Source: Bacteroidia bacterium (GTDB taxonomy: Bacteria > Bacteroidota > Bacteroidia > NS11-12g > UBA955). Taken from it: a DNA stretch of 13,456 nt. Positions 7,129 through 13,456 of the stretch are shown here, in pieces. The translations under genes and the position numbers were made by a program. Each line of letters opens with the position of its first letter. The stretch's first letter is position 1. The notes under the pieces were generated by a model, which searched no databases, was not told the DNA's origin, and saw only the letters and a program-made list of their open reading frames with translations. The DNA is taken from the NCBI GenBank assembly GCA_023254645.1, contig JALRLA010000112.1:1-13456 (forward strand). Reading direction: 5' to 3'.

Positions 7129-7833
7129 TCAAAGGTAGGCTTTGCCTTGTTGGAGCAAAAATTCGGCCCAGAGCCAGTCGAGTTCGGTGTCCAAATCCAC
7201 CAAGCTATTCGAGGGCATTTTGTAGGCCATGCGCTGAGGCAAATCACCCAATGAGTAGGCGCGCAATGAGGAAACCCGAATGGCATATAAGGAGCCGTTG
7301 AGTTCCCAGACTTGAGGCAAATCTTGCCGACGGGTATACTGGCCCTCGAACAAGGGCTGTAATCCATTTTGTTCCAATCGAAAGTGGGTGTAATAGGGAT
7401 TACTTCGGCTTTCGACGACCGAAAAAACAGCATCGGCCTCGGGGTTCGCTTTCAATTGTTCGACGATGCCAATCAAGTCAGTTGATCGTCTAAAGGGAGA
7501 GGTCGCTTGGAGCAACAGTATGTTTTCAAAGATTTGGCCCTCTTGCTCATAGTGGTCCAAGGCATGGAGCAAAACTTCTCGGCTGCCAGCCGTGTCGCTA
7601 GAAAGGGCTTCTGGGCGGGTAAATGGAATGGGCAGACCTAGGTTTTGGGCTGTGCTTTGTATTTCAGGTGAGTCTGTGCTGATGCAAATTTGGTGGGGCT
7701 GTGCTACCTCCAAAGCCTGTTCCATGGAGTATTGAATCAGAGGTTTGCCTCCTAAATTCCGCCAGTTTTTCCCGGGGATCCCTTTGGAACCGGCTCGAGC
7801 GGGAATGATGACCAAAGTTTCGGGTGATAGCAT
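7129..7833 (-). CDS. legF: CMP-nonulosonate synthetase (acylneuraminate cytidylyltransferase family, LegF-like)
   Basis: A 234-aa cytidylyltransferase. It starts with the CMP-sugar synthetase signature ARAGSKGIPGKN (about residues 12-23), which binds CTP, followed by ICISTDSPEI (about 49-58), TRPEALSSD (about 72-80), LLLQATSPFR (about 106-115), VFSVVESRSNPYY (about 136-148), the substrate-contacting RRQDLPQVWELNGSLYA segment (about 168-184) and DLDTELDW near the C-terminus. It would join CTP to the finished nonulosonic acid, giving the CMP-sugar donor. Legionaminate is favoured over neuraminate or pseudaminate because the cluster holds LegB, LegC and a PtmE-like enzyme. The ATG at 7833 fits the family start and lies 1 nt after the preceding stop; the frame is open further upstream to 7896 but that would overlap ptmE. 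The next gene begins 3 nt after its stop. Confidence 0.88.
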   Translation of the reverse strand: MLSPETLVIIPARAGSKGIPGKNWRNLGGKPLIQYSMEQALEVAQPHQICISTDSPEIQSTAQNLGLPIPFTRPEALSSDTAGSREVLLHALDHYEQEGQIFENILLLQATSPFRRSTDLIGIVEQLKANPEADAVFSVVESRSNPYYTHFRLEQNGLQPLFEGQYTRRQDLPQVWELNGSLYAIRVSSLRAYSLGDLPQRMAYKMPSNSLVDLDTELDWLWAEFLLQQGKAYL

Positions 7834-7834
7834 A

Positions 7835-8887
7835 TCAATACAAATGCAAATTGGGAACGTCGCTTTGAGCTTTTTCGTAATCAGAGAGTGAACCAATGTC
7901 GCTCCAATATCCCAAAATAGGGTGCGTGCCTACCTGGGACCCATCGGCAATTAAGTTGTCCATGAAGTCGGTGGCATTGTACAATTCTCCTTTGGGAATT
8001 CGGCCCAAATCGGATTGCTGAAGCAGGTAAAATCCTGCGTTGGCGAAATAGGTGTAAGTGGGTTTTTCGACAAAGGCCTTAACCCGATCTTGTTCTTGTT
8101 CCAATATGGCATAGGGAACCTTAACCTTATAAGGAATGCTCGCCACGGTTAGGGCATTGCCCTGATCTTGGTGCCGCAAATAAAAGGCCTCCAAATCCAA
8201 GTCGCTCAGCAAGTCGGCATTGAACAATAAGATCTGTTTGTGCTTGAGTTGTTCAGGCAAATAAGCCAATGCTCCCATGGTGCCCAGCGGTTGGTTTTCT
8301 TCAATGTAATGAATGTGGCAATCCCAGGCAGAACCATCTTGGAAATGGGCCATGATCTGCTCCTTTTTATACCCGACACAGAGAAATATTTCACGGATGC
8401 CGTATCTCACCAATCGCTTGATGTTGATTTCCAGAATGGGTACCCCGCCGACAGGCAATAGAGGTTTGGGTGTTTCCAAGGTCAAGGGGCGCAGGCGCTG
8501 GCCTAATCCGCCGGCCATGATGACCGCGGTCAGAGGCAAATAGGAGCGAAGGTCGTTGAGGTCAATGATGCGCTCCAGGCGATCTGCCTCGTTCAATAAG
8601 GGGAAGATGCAAATGTCTTTTTCGCGATAAGCTTGAAGTTGGCGAACGTCGATTTGTCCTTTTCGCAAGGAGCGGAAGTCTTTGAACATGAATGCCTCGC
8701 AGGGATCTTGGGCCGACAAGCCCTTGAGAAGACCGCGGCGTATGTCCCCGTCTGACAAGGTTCCAATGACTCGGTTATCCGAATCGGTGACGAACAAGGT
8801 TCGAAGATGCCCAGCCATGCCCATCAAGGTCAAGGCTGCGCTCAGCGGTTGGCTGGCTTCCACTTGGTGCTGCTCGAGAAGGGTCAT
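7835..8887 (-). CDS. ptmE: PtmE/LegX-like sugar-1-phosphate nucleotidyltransferase with N-terminal CBS pair
   Basis: A 350-aa two-domain protein. Residues about 8-115 form a CBS-domain pair, seen in LFVTDSDNRVIGTLSDGDIRR at about 31-51 and CIFPLLNEADRLERIIDLNDLR at about 93-114. Residues about 119-350 are an NTP_transferase domain, with VIMAGGLGQRLRPLT (about 122-136), the substrate lysine region ETPKPLLPVGG, LLFNADLL (metal-binding D225), VEKP (about 273-276) and the C-terminal WSDIGSLSDYEKA. This CBS plus nucleotidyltransferase arrangement is that of PtmE of Campylobacter jejuni, which makes GDP-activated glucosamine for legionaminic acid. The CBS pair may bind a nucleotide and tune activity. 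ATG 8887 overlaps the legG stop as ATGA; a longer open frame to 9040 lies wholly inside legG and is rejected. Confidence 0.87.
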   Translation of the reverse strand: MTLLEQHQVEASQPLSAALTLMGMAGHLRTLFVTDSDNRVIGTLSDGDIRRGLLKGLSAQDPCEAFMFKDFRSLRKGQIDVRQLQAYREKDICIFPLLNEADRLERIIDLNDLRSYLPLTAVIMAGGLGQRLRPLTLETPKPLLPVGGVPILEINIKRLVRYGIREIFLCVGYKKEQIMAHFQDGSAWDCHIHYIEENQPLGTMGALAYLPEQLKHKQILLFNADLLSDLDLEAFYLRHQDQGNALTVASIPYKVKVPYAILEQEQDRVKAFVEKPTYTYFANAGFYLLQQSDLGRIPKGELYNATDFMDNLIADGSQVGTHPILGYWSDIGSLSDYEKAQSDVPNLHLY

Positions 8888-10038
8888 TGCTGCAAGGTAG
8901 GAAAAATGTGGGTTTTCAATTGCTCTAAGATGCAAGCGGTACTGTGGCCTTGGCCATAGATCGCGCTGCTGTTGGGATCGAATGTTTGCCGACTGTGGCT
9001 GCGCACAAGATTCACAATGTCGGCTTTGACAAAGTCGCAACCTGCGATATTGGGCGTTAATATTCGACCTTCTTGTCGTTGACCCAAATTGATGACGGGT
9101 TTAGGAAAATAGGAGGCCTCCACAAAACCGCTACTGGTGTTGCCCAACATGGCGCTGCAGTGCTTCATGGCCGAAGCATAGCCCAGTGTTCCCAAGTTTT
9201 CTACGCAGACCATGCCCGGGCGGCGCTGTTGCAAGTCCAATACCCGGCTGCGAATTTGATTGCCATGGGTATCGGAATTGGGCATGGTTAACAAGACCTG
9301 GAATTCGGTCAATTCTTCAAGAGCAGCACAGAGTTCGTCGGCGAAATTAGCCGTTTGGGTGTAGCGCTCGGTTTCGGGATGCATGGTCACCAAAAGGGTG
9401 GGTTGGCTCATGTCTAAGCCGCAGCGTTCTTGCATGCCTTCGGCGCTGATGAAGTTGAGTCGCGAAAGGGTGTCCAGGTTGATGTATCCGCAGTTGAAGA
9501 TGCGATCAGGACGCTGTGTCAATTCTTTGACGCGCTCGGCATAAGGTTCAGCTCCCGTAAAGTGCCATTGGCTCAAATGGGTGATGCTGTGGCGAAAGGC
9601 CTCGTCCATGGCACCCAAGGTGGTTTCACCTCCGTACAAATGAGCAAAAGGGATATTAAAGGGTTTGGCAGCCAAAACGGCCGCCAACATTTCGTATCGA
9701 TCGCCCAAGCAGAATACCAAGTCGAAGTTCTGTGAGGCCCAGAGTTTGGAGAACTCCAGAAGGGTTCGGCCCATGGCTTGAGAGATGGCCTCTGGCTCAT
9801 CGGCATTGGCATAGCAATGGTCGATGGCGTGAGCCACTGCAAAGCCGTTGGCTTTGATGGCGTCTAAGGTGTATCCGTGTGATTTCGACAAATGCGTTCC
9901 AAATGCGATGATCTGCGCCTCGAATTCAGGATCGGATTGAAGAGCTCGAATTAGGGGTTCGTAGATGCTGAAATCGGCTCGGGAACTGCTCAGTATGCCA
10001 ATTTTTTTGGGGGCGCTATGGGTGAGGTCCTGATTCAT
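8884..10038 (-). CDS. legG: hydrolysing NDP-sugar 2-epimerase (LegG/NeuC family)
   Basis: A 384-aa GT-B-fold epimerase. The N-terminus KIGILSSSRADFSIYEPLIRAL is the NeuC/LegG form of the WecB family. Further signatures are LVFCLGDRYEMLAA, the HLYGGETTLGAMDEAFRHSITHLS block (about residues 136-160), RIFNCGYINLD, TMHPETERYT, MPNSDTHG and the C-terminal LGNTSSGFVEASYFPKPVINLGQRQEGR, which carries the nucleotide-binding and active-site residues. The enzyme hydrolyses the NDP-sugar bond with inversion at C2, giving the free manno-type amino sugar needed by a NeuB-type synthase. NeuC (UDP-GlcNAc to ManNAc) is the alternative, but LegB, LegC and PtmE in the same cluster make the 2,4-diacetamido sugar more likely. 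The ATG at 10038 overlaps the legC stop as ATGA, and its own stop overlaps ptmE the same way. Confidence 0.87.
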   Translation of the reverse strand: MNQDLTHSAPKKIGILSSSRADFSIYEPLIRALQSDPEFEAQIIAFGTHLSKSHGYTLDAIKANGFAVAHAIDHCYANADEPEAISQAMGRTLLEFSKLWASQNFDLVFCLGDRYEMLAAVLAAKPFNIPFAHLYGGETTLGAMDEAFRHSITHLSQWHFTGAEPYAERVKELTQRPDRIFNCGYINLDTLSRLNFISAEGMQERCGLDMSQPTLLVTMHPETERYTQTANFADELCAALEELTEFQVLLTMPNSDTHGNQIRSRVLDLQQRRPGMVCVENLGTLGYASAMKHCSAMLGNTSSGFVEASYFPKPVINLGQRQEGRILTPNIAGCDFVKADIVNLVRSHSRQTFDPNSSAIYGQGHSTACILEQLKTHIFPTLQQ

Positions 10039-11219
10039 GCCAAATGATAGGGGCTGCTGGGTAAGCTCACCAAACGCTCGTATATGAAGTGGCTATGGCT
10101 CAAGTGTTCGGCCCTGGGGCTGCGCTGAAACATGGGCAGCGTATGCAGCAATTCCCAGGCGGGGCGACACATGAAGTTTAAAGCATTCGCTTCTTCCAAA
10201 AACTGGTCTCGCTGTTCCAAGCTATTCATGAGCATACCGCACAACCAATAATTACAGGTTTGCCCTTGGGGCTCTAGCAAGAACGAAGGGCCGAGCTTGT
10301 TCCCTTGCTTGAAGGTCTCTATCAAGGAATGGTATTGCTGGGCGAGGTCTCGTTTGACCTTGAGGAAAGCGGGCAGCTGTTCCAATTGGGCGCACAACAA
10401 GGCCGCATTGATGTTGGGCATTCGGTAGTTGTATCCCGTCTGATCATGGAAGAATTTCCAAGCATGAGGCTGCTTGGCCTGTGTGGTCAAATGTTTGGCT
10501 TTCTTGGCTAATTCCGCATCTTGGGTGAGGATGATGCCTCCGCCACCAGCGGTGATGGTTTTGTTTCCATTGAAACTCAAGGTGCCAAACATTCCAAAGG
10601 TGCCGCTGTGTTGGCCTTCAATATAAGACCCCAGCGATTCGGCGGCATCTTCAATCAAGGCCAAGCCGTACTGACGAGCTAATTCTTGCAAAGTTTTAAC
10701 ATCGGCGCAAAAGCCAAAGCTGTGCATAGGTACGATGGCTTTTACCCGCCTCCCACTCGCATTGTGAACGCATTCTCTGCGGGGATTGAGGCTGCATTCT
10801 GCACTTAGGAATTGAGCAACCGTTTCGGCCGACAAGGAGAGGTTATTGGGGTCTATGTCCAAAAACAAGGGCTCAGCGCCGGTGTAGGCTATGGCGTTTG
10901 CCGTGGCTACAAAGGAAAGCGACTGGGTAAGAACCAAGTCACCCTTTTGAACGCCAGCCAATAGCAATGAAATGTGCAAGGCTGCTGTGCCGTTCACACA
11001 GGCGATGGCATGAGCCGAGCCGGTAAACTCGGCCATTTCTTTTTCTATGCGGTCAACAAATGGGCCTACACTGCTCACAAATGTGCTGTCTATGCACTCG
11101 TTCAAATAGGTTTTCTCATTGCCGTGAAAGGCGGGGGCATGCAAAGGGATGAACGCCGATGGGTCATCGCTGAACAAGGCTCGCATGGGCAAGATGAGGT
11201 CGTTGAAAAGCACAGGCAT
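10035..11219 (-). CDS. legC: LegC-like PLP-dependent sugar aminotransferase (DegT/DnrJ/EryC1 family)
   Basis: A 394-aa PLP-dependent aminotransferase. The N-terminal FIPLHAPAFHGNEKTYLNECIDS segment (about residues 23-45) followed by TFVSSVGPFV is typical of LegC. Cofactor features are NGTAALH (about 76-82), IEDAAESLGS (about 189-198, D191 contacting the PLP ring nitrogen) and SFNGNKTITAGGGG (about 215-228), where K220 should form the Schiff base. It would aminate the 4-keto product of LegB using glutamate. First gene of the cluster, divergent from adk with a 96-bp spacer. The ATG at 11219 is taken; an ATG 11 codons later (11186), closer to the conserved block, is a real alternative. A -7 type box lies 16 nt upstream of 11219. 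Confidence 0.88.
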   Translation of the reverse strand: MPVLFNDLILPMRALFSDDPSAFIPLHAPAFHGNEKTYLNECIDSTFVSSVGPFVDRIEKEMAEFTGSAHAIACVNGTAALHISLLLAGVQKGDLVLTQSLSFVATANAIAYTGAEPLFLDIDPNNLSLSAETVAQFLSAECSLNPRRECVHNASGRRVKAIVPMHSFGFCADVKTLQELARQYGLALIEDAAESLGSYIEGQHSGTFGMFGTLSFNGNKTITAGGGGIILTQDAELAKKAKHLTTQAKQPHAWKFFHDQTGYNYRMPNINAALLCAQLEQLPAFLKVKRDLAQQYHSLIETFKQGNKLGPSFLLEPQGQTCNYWLCGMLMNSLEQRDQFLEEANALNFMCRPAWELLHTLPMFQRSPRAEHLSHSHFIYERLVSLPSSPYHLA

Positions 11220-11235
11220 GGGCTTGGGGGCAAAG

Positions 11236-11243
11236 CAAAAATA
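11236..11243 (-). promoter_or_regulatory. possible -7 promoter element for the legC-led cluster
   Basis: On the minus strand TATTTTTG fits TAnnTTTG and ends 16 nt before the legC ATG. No TTG lies at the right distance upstream; only an ATTTATG stretch does. The run of T makes chance matches more likely here than at the other boxes. Confidence 0.4.
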
Positions 11244-11270
11244 ACGGCAGAGATGGCATAAATGGTGGAT

Positions 11271-11304
11271 TTGGTTTCCTTTTCGCCCGTCTGGTATACA
11301 TTTG
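11271..11304 (+). promoter_or_regulatory. probable promoter of adk
   Basis: TACATTTG at 11297-11304 matches TAnnTTTG, and TTG at 11271-11273 lies 23 bp upstream, at the long end of the usual spacing. The adk ATG is 11 nt after the box, giving at most a very short leader. It faces away from the legC promoter in the same 96-bp spacer. Confidence 0.55.
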
Positions 11305-11315
11305 CACCTTCTCGT

Positions 11316-11894
11316 ATGTTCAATTTGATTCTATTTGGCCCTCCAGGGGCAGGTAAGGGCACCCAAAGCGAGCGCTTGTTGGAAAAATACCAATTGGCCC
11401 ACATTTCAACGGGTGACTTGTTGAGAGCAGAACGCGCAGCCGGAACCCAGTTAGGGGTTCAGGCCAATGAATACATTGCCAAGGGGGAATTGGTCCCAGA
11501 TGCGGTGGTTATTGGCATGGTTCGCAATTACATTTTGGAGCATACCGATGCCAGCGGGTTCATTTTTGATGGATTCCCTCGCACAGTGGCCCAAGCTGAA
11601 GCCCTCGATACCATGCTCGAAGAGTTCGGAGCGGGCATTGATGCCGTGTTGGGCTTGGAAGTAGAGGAAGATGAATTGGTCAAGCGTTTGCTTCTAAGAG
11701 GTCAAAGTTCAGGACGTGCCGATGATCAAAGCGAAGAAACCATTCGAAATCGCTTCCAAGAGTACATGAACAAAACCCTCCCCTTGCAGTCTTACTATAC
11801 CGAGCAAGACAAGTACAGCGGTGTACCAGGAATGGGAGAGATCGAGACGATTTTTGGCGATCTCTGCAGCCAAATCGATCAGGTTCGCTCATGA
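11316..11894 (+). CDS. adk: adenylate kinase, short form
   Basis: A 192-aa adenylate kinase that interconverts ATP plus AMP and 2 ADP in the cytoplasm. The P-loop GPPGAGKGTQ is at residues 8-17, followed by HISTGDLLRAE (AMP-binding T and R, about 31-41), the FIFDGFPRTVAQAEAL segment (about 84-99), LLRGQSSGRADDQSEETIRNRF around the short LID (about 126-149) and a C-terminal helix. The LID has no zinc-binding cysteines and is of the short type usual in Bacteroidota. ATG 11316 is the family start (MFNLILFG); the frame is open upstream to 11262 but that part covers the promoter. The stop overlaps the next gene by 4 nt (ATGA), so the two are probably translated together. Confidence 0.96.
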   Translation: MFNLILFGPPGAGKGTQSERLLEKYQLAHISTGDLLRAERAAGTQLGVQANEYIAKGELVPDAVVIGMVRNYILEHTDASGFIFDGFPRTVAQAEALDTMLEEFGAGIDAVLGLEVEEDELVKRLLLRGQSSGRADDQSEETIRNRFQEYMNKTLPLQSYYTEQDKYSGVPGMGEIETIFGDLCSQIDQVRS

Positions 11895-12685
11895 ACTGGC
11901 AGCCCTTTGAAGACTTAAACCTTCGAGGATTTAAGCCTTCTTGGGTCTTTTTGGATTTGGACAATACCCTTTGGGATTTTGACGGCAATGCCGAAGAGGC
12001 TTTGCATGTCTTGTTTCAGCGCCATGCGATTCAAGAACACACAGGCGCTACGGCTGAAGATTTTGTAAGAGTTTACAACCGCATCAATCACGATTATTGG
12101 GCTCGCTACGAGCGAGGAGAGGTGAGCAAAGAGGTGTTGCGCAGTGCTCGATTCACCGATTCTTTTCGTGAGCTGAAATACCCGGAATCATTGATTCCCG
12201 ATGGAATTTGGAAGGAGTATTTGGACATCTGTCCAGTTCTGACCCGTTTGATGCCAGGTGCACGGGATTTCGTTGAAGCCATCGCCCCCCATTACAAATT
12301 GGCCATTCTGACCAATGGGTTCGAACAAACCCAACAAACCAAGTTGGCCTGCTGCGGGTTGGGGGAGTACTTTGAATTTATGCTGTCAAGCGAAGGTCTG
12401 GGTCATGCCAAACCGAGCCCACTGTTTTTTGAGGCTGCTTTGAGCAAGGCTCAGACAGATGCCCATGATTGTTTGTACGTAGGTGATACGTTTCGAACCG
12501 ATGTGGTCGGTGGAGTAGAGTCAGGGATACGAACGGCTTGGTACCTGAGAGAGCGAGAAGTGGTCCAGGCAGAAATGGAGGATTCAGCCGAATGGAAGAG
12601 CTGGCAACCGGATGATTCTTCCTTGTATCTGGGGAGTTTTCAACATTTGCCACAGCTTCAGCAGGCCTTGCTGACAGGGATTTGA
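11891..12685 (+). CDS. yjjG: HAD-superfamily hydrolase, YjjG-like noncanonical pyrimidine nucleotidase
   Basis: A 264-aa HAD phosphatase. Motif I is FLDLDNTLWDFD, with nucleophile D22 and acid D24. A helical cap follows (about residues 34-115). Motif II is LTNGF (T141), motif III is K174 in AKPSPLFFEAAL, and motif IV is YVGDTFRTD with D199 and D204. The LDNTLWDFDGNAEEAL start is characteristic of the YjjG/YfnB group, which dephosphorylates nucleoside monophosphates, including noncanonical pyrimidine nucleotides. The coupling to adk (ATGA overlap) suits a nucleotide-pool role, but this is inference. The N-terminus before motif I is about 10-15 residues longer than in many relatives. Other HAD phosphatase activities are possible. 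The promoter of the following gene overlaps or lies just after its stop codon. Confidence 0.8.
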   Translation: MNWQPFEDLNLRGFKPSWVFLDLDNTLWDFDGNAEEALHVLFQRHAIQEHTGATAEDFVRVYNRINHDYWARYERGEVSKEVLRSARFTDSFRELKYPESLIPDGIWKEYLDICPVLTRLMPGARDFVEAIAPHYKLAILTNGFEQTQQTKLACCGLGEYFEFMLSSEGLGHAKPSPLFFEAALSKAQTDAHDCLYVGDTFRTDVVGGVESGIRTAWYLREREVVQAEMEDSAEWKSWQPDDSSLYLGSFQHLPQLQQALLTGI

Positions 12686-12708
12686 CCTCAACGGACTCAG
12701 CCTTCAAT

Positions 12709-12716
12709 TATATTTG
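12709..12716 (+). promoter_or_regulatory. -7 promoter element for the T9SS cargo gene
   Basis: TATATTTG matches TAnnTTTG exactly and ends 4 nt before the ATG at 12721, again predicting a leaderless transcript. A TTTG at 12681-12684 is 24 bp upstream, slightly beyond the preferred spacing. The 12 bases at 12705-12716 are identical to 3682-3693 at the flippase promoter. Confidence 0.6.
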
Positions 12717-12720
12717 TAGC

Positions 12721-13404
12721 ATGAACATTCGCAAAATAGCTATTGCCTTTGTGGCTAACTTGGCCTTGTCAACAGCCGCTTTCGCTCAAGATTTTGAATT
12801 AGAAGGGGGTGCCAATACCCATGATTTTTTTCCTGAATCTAGCGGGTACATGGATTGCGCCATTCACATTACCAATTCCTTGTCCAGCGATTTGATCTTG
12901 GAATACAAGAAGGTTTCAGTCGATTTTCCCTCTGCCTGGGATGTGTCTTTTTGCGACAACCGCAATTGTTATGGTATGTTCATTGAACAGGATACCATGT
13001 TTCCCATTGCCTCTAAGCAGGATGCGTATTTGAAAATCACGGTATTCCCCAACGGAGTAGCCGATACAGCCATAGTGAAGTATGCGGTTTGGAATCGCTA
13101 CAACGAAAGTGCTATTGATACCTTGACTTACAACATCTATGTGCGTTGGTCTGCGGGTCGAGTCTCTTTGATGAGTGGCGATGTAGCCAGGGTTTACCCC
13201 GTGCCCGTCAGTGAAGTGCTGAATGTGGATTTGAGAGGAATTCGGAATGCCTCTGTCTACGATGCCATGGGCCGTAAAGTCATTCAATTGCCTGCTCAAG
13301 AGCAAGCTCAAATTCAAGTGGGATATTGGTCAGCGGGTACCTACACCTTGCGTTATGAAGAGGGAAACAGTACCCTCAGCCAAACCTTTGTAATCGGCCA
13401 GTAA
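12721..13404 (+). CDS. small secreted protein with T9SS type A sorting domain
   Basis: A 227-aa secreted protein. Residues 1-22 form a Sec signal peptide (MNIRK, a hydrophobic core, then AFA before Q23). A beta-rich region of about 120 residues follows, resembling an Ig-like fold; it contains C46 and a FCDNRNCY motif (C78, C83) that could form a disulfide. From about residue 157 to the end lies the Por secretion-tail signature: RVYPVPVSEVLNVDL, ASVYDAMGRKV, then WSAGTYTLRY and FVIGQ at the extreme C-terminus. Type IX secretion should move it across the outer membrane, with removal of the tail and probable surface attachment. The function of the middle region is not recognised. ATG 12721 is selected because the signal peptide starts here and the promoter box ends at 12716; an upstream in-frame ATG at 12682 overlaps the HAD gene. 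Confidence 0.83.
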   Translation: MNIRKIAIAFVANLALSTAAFAQDFELEGGANTHDFFPESSGYMDCAIHITNSLSSDLILEYKKVSVDFPSAWDVSFCDNRNCYGMFIEQDTMFPIASKQDAYLKITVFPNGVADTAIVKYAVWNRYNESAIDTLTYNIYVRWSAGRVSLMSGDVARVYPVPVSEVLNVDLRGIRNASVYDAMGRKVIQLPAQEQAQIQVGYWSAGTYTLRYEEGNSTLSQTFVIGQ

Positions 13405-13413
13405 GGCTTCAGC

Positions 13414-13456
13414 ATGGCGGGGATTTCCGGATTATGGGTTCTCGCTATTGTGGCGT
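13414..13456 (+). CDS. possible start of a further gene, cut by window edge
   Basis: An ATG at 13414, preceded by a weak AAGG, opens a frame of 14 hydrophobic-leaning codons (MAGISGLWVLAIVA) that runs off the window. This could be the first membrane helix of a protein, but 43 bases are too few to prove coding. Confidence 0.22.
   Translation, partial: MAGISGLWVLAIVA

Noticed and set aside
8888..9040. 51-codon N-terminal extension of the PtmE-like protein
   Set aside because: It lies entirely inside legG on the same strand, is not family-like, and the ATG at 8887 has the ATGA coupling seen at the other cluster junctions.
12916..13317. 133-codon open frame on the minus strand
   Set aside because: It is antisense to the T9SS cargo gene, whose signal peptide and sorting tail prove the plus frame.
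1..13456. Defence system, CRISPR array, phage or transposon content
   Set aside because: No direct-repeat array, integrase, transposase, toxin-antitoxin pair or nuclease signature was seen; the genes are metabolic, envelope and glycan functions.

Overview
The window looks like a chromosome segment of a member of the Bacteroidota, probably Flavobacteriales-like, with a moderate G+C content for that group. Four things point there. A secreted protein ends in a type IX secretion (T9SS) C-terminal sorting domain. There is a lipoprotein with an SCKKD-type anchor and an Omp28/thioredoxin-like motif. The adenylate kinase is the short form typical of the group. Exact matches to the Bacteroidota -7 promoter element TAnnTTTG sit just upstream of several start codons, while Shine-Dalgarno sequences are mostly absent. 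The coding density is very high, no stretch above 300 bases lacks a gene, and I see no tRNA, rRNA, CRISPR array or insertion sequence.

Layout. (1) 1-405, minus: the N-terminal part of an ECF sigma factor that runs off the left edge. (2) 460-2565, plus: a compact operon of a class I SAM methyltransferase, a PAP2-family phosphatase and an enoyl-CoA hydratase, ended by a strong bidirectional terminator (2607-2640). (3) 2659-3558, minus: a lipoprotein with a WCGPC motif and highly biased codon use. (4) 3699-5216, plus: a Wzx/MATE-like polysaccharide flippase whose 3' end overlaps the end of the next cluster by 13 bp. (5) 11219-5204, minus: a six-gene, almost gapless cluster in the order legC, legG (neuC-like), ptmE/legX (CBS plus nucleotidyltransferase), legF (CMP-sugar synthetase), a GT42/DUF115-like putative glycosyltransferase, and legB. 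(6) 11316-12685, plus: adk and a YjjG-like HAD nucleotidase. (7) 12721-13404, plus: a small secreted T9SS cargo protein, followed by a possible gene start cut by the right edge.

The central system is a GDP-linked nonulosonic acid pathway, most likely for legionaminic acid or a relative. PtmE would make a GDP-activated amino sugar. LegB (4,6-dehydratase) and LegC (PLP aminotransferase) would convert it to the 4-amino-6-deoxy sugar. LegG would remove GDP with 2-epimerisation, and LegF would activate the final nonulosonate as its CMP derivative. The embedded GNGPS-motif protein is a good candidate for the transferase that uses the CMP-sugar, and the neighbouring flippase could export the glycan. 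The acetyltransferase (LegH) and the condensing synthase (LegI/NeuB) are not in the window, so the set is incomplete here.

The most notable regulatory signal is that four genes (methyltransferase, flippase, legB, T9SS protein) have an exact TAnnTTTG box ending only 4-5 nt before the ATG, which predicts leaderless transcripts. One of these boxes is inside the leg cluster, just ahead of legB.
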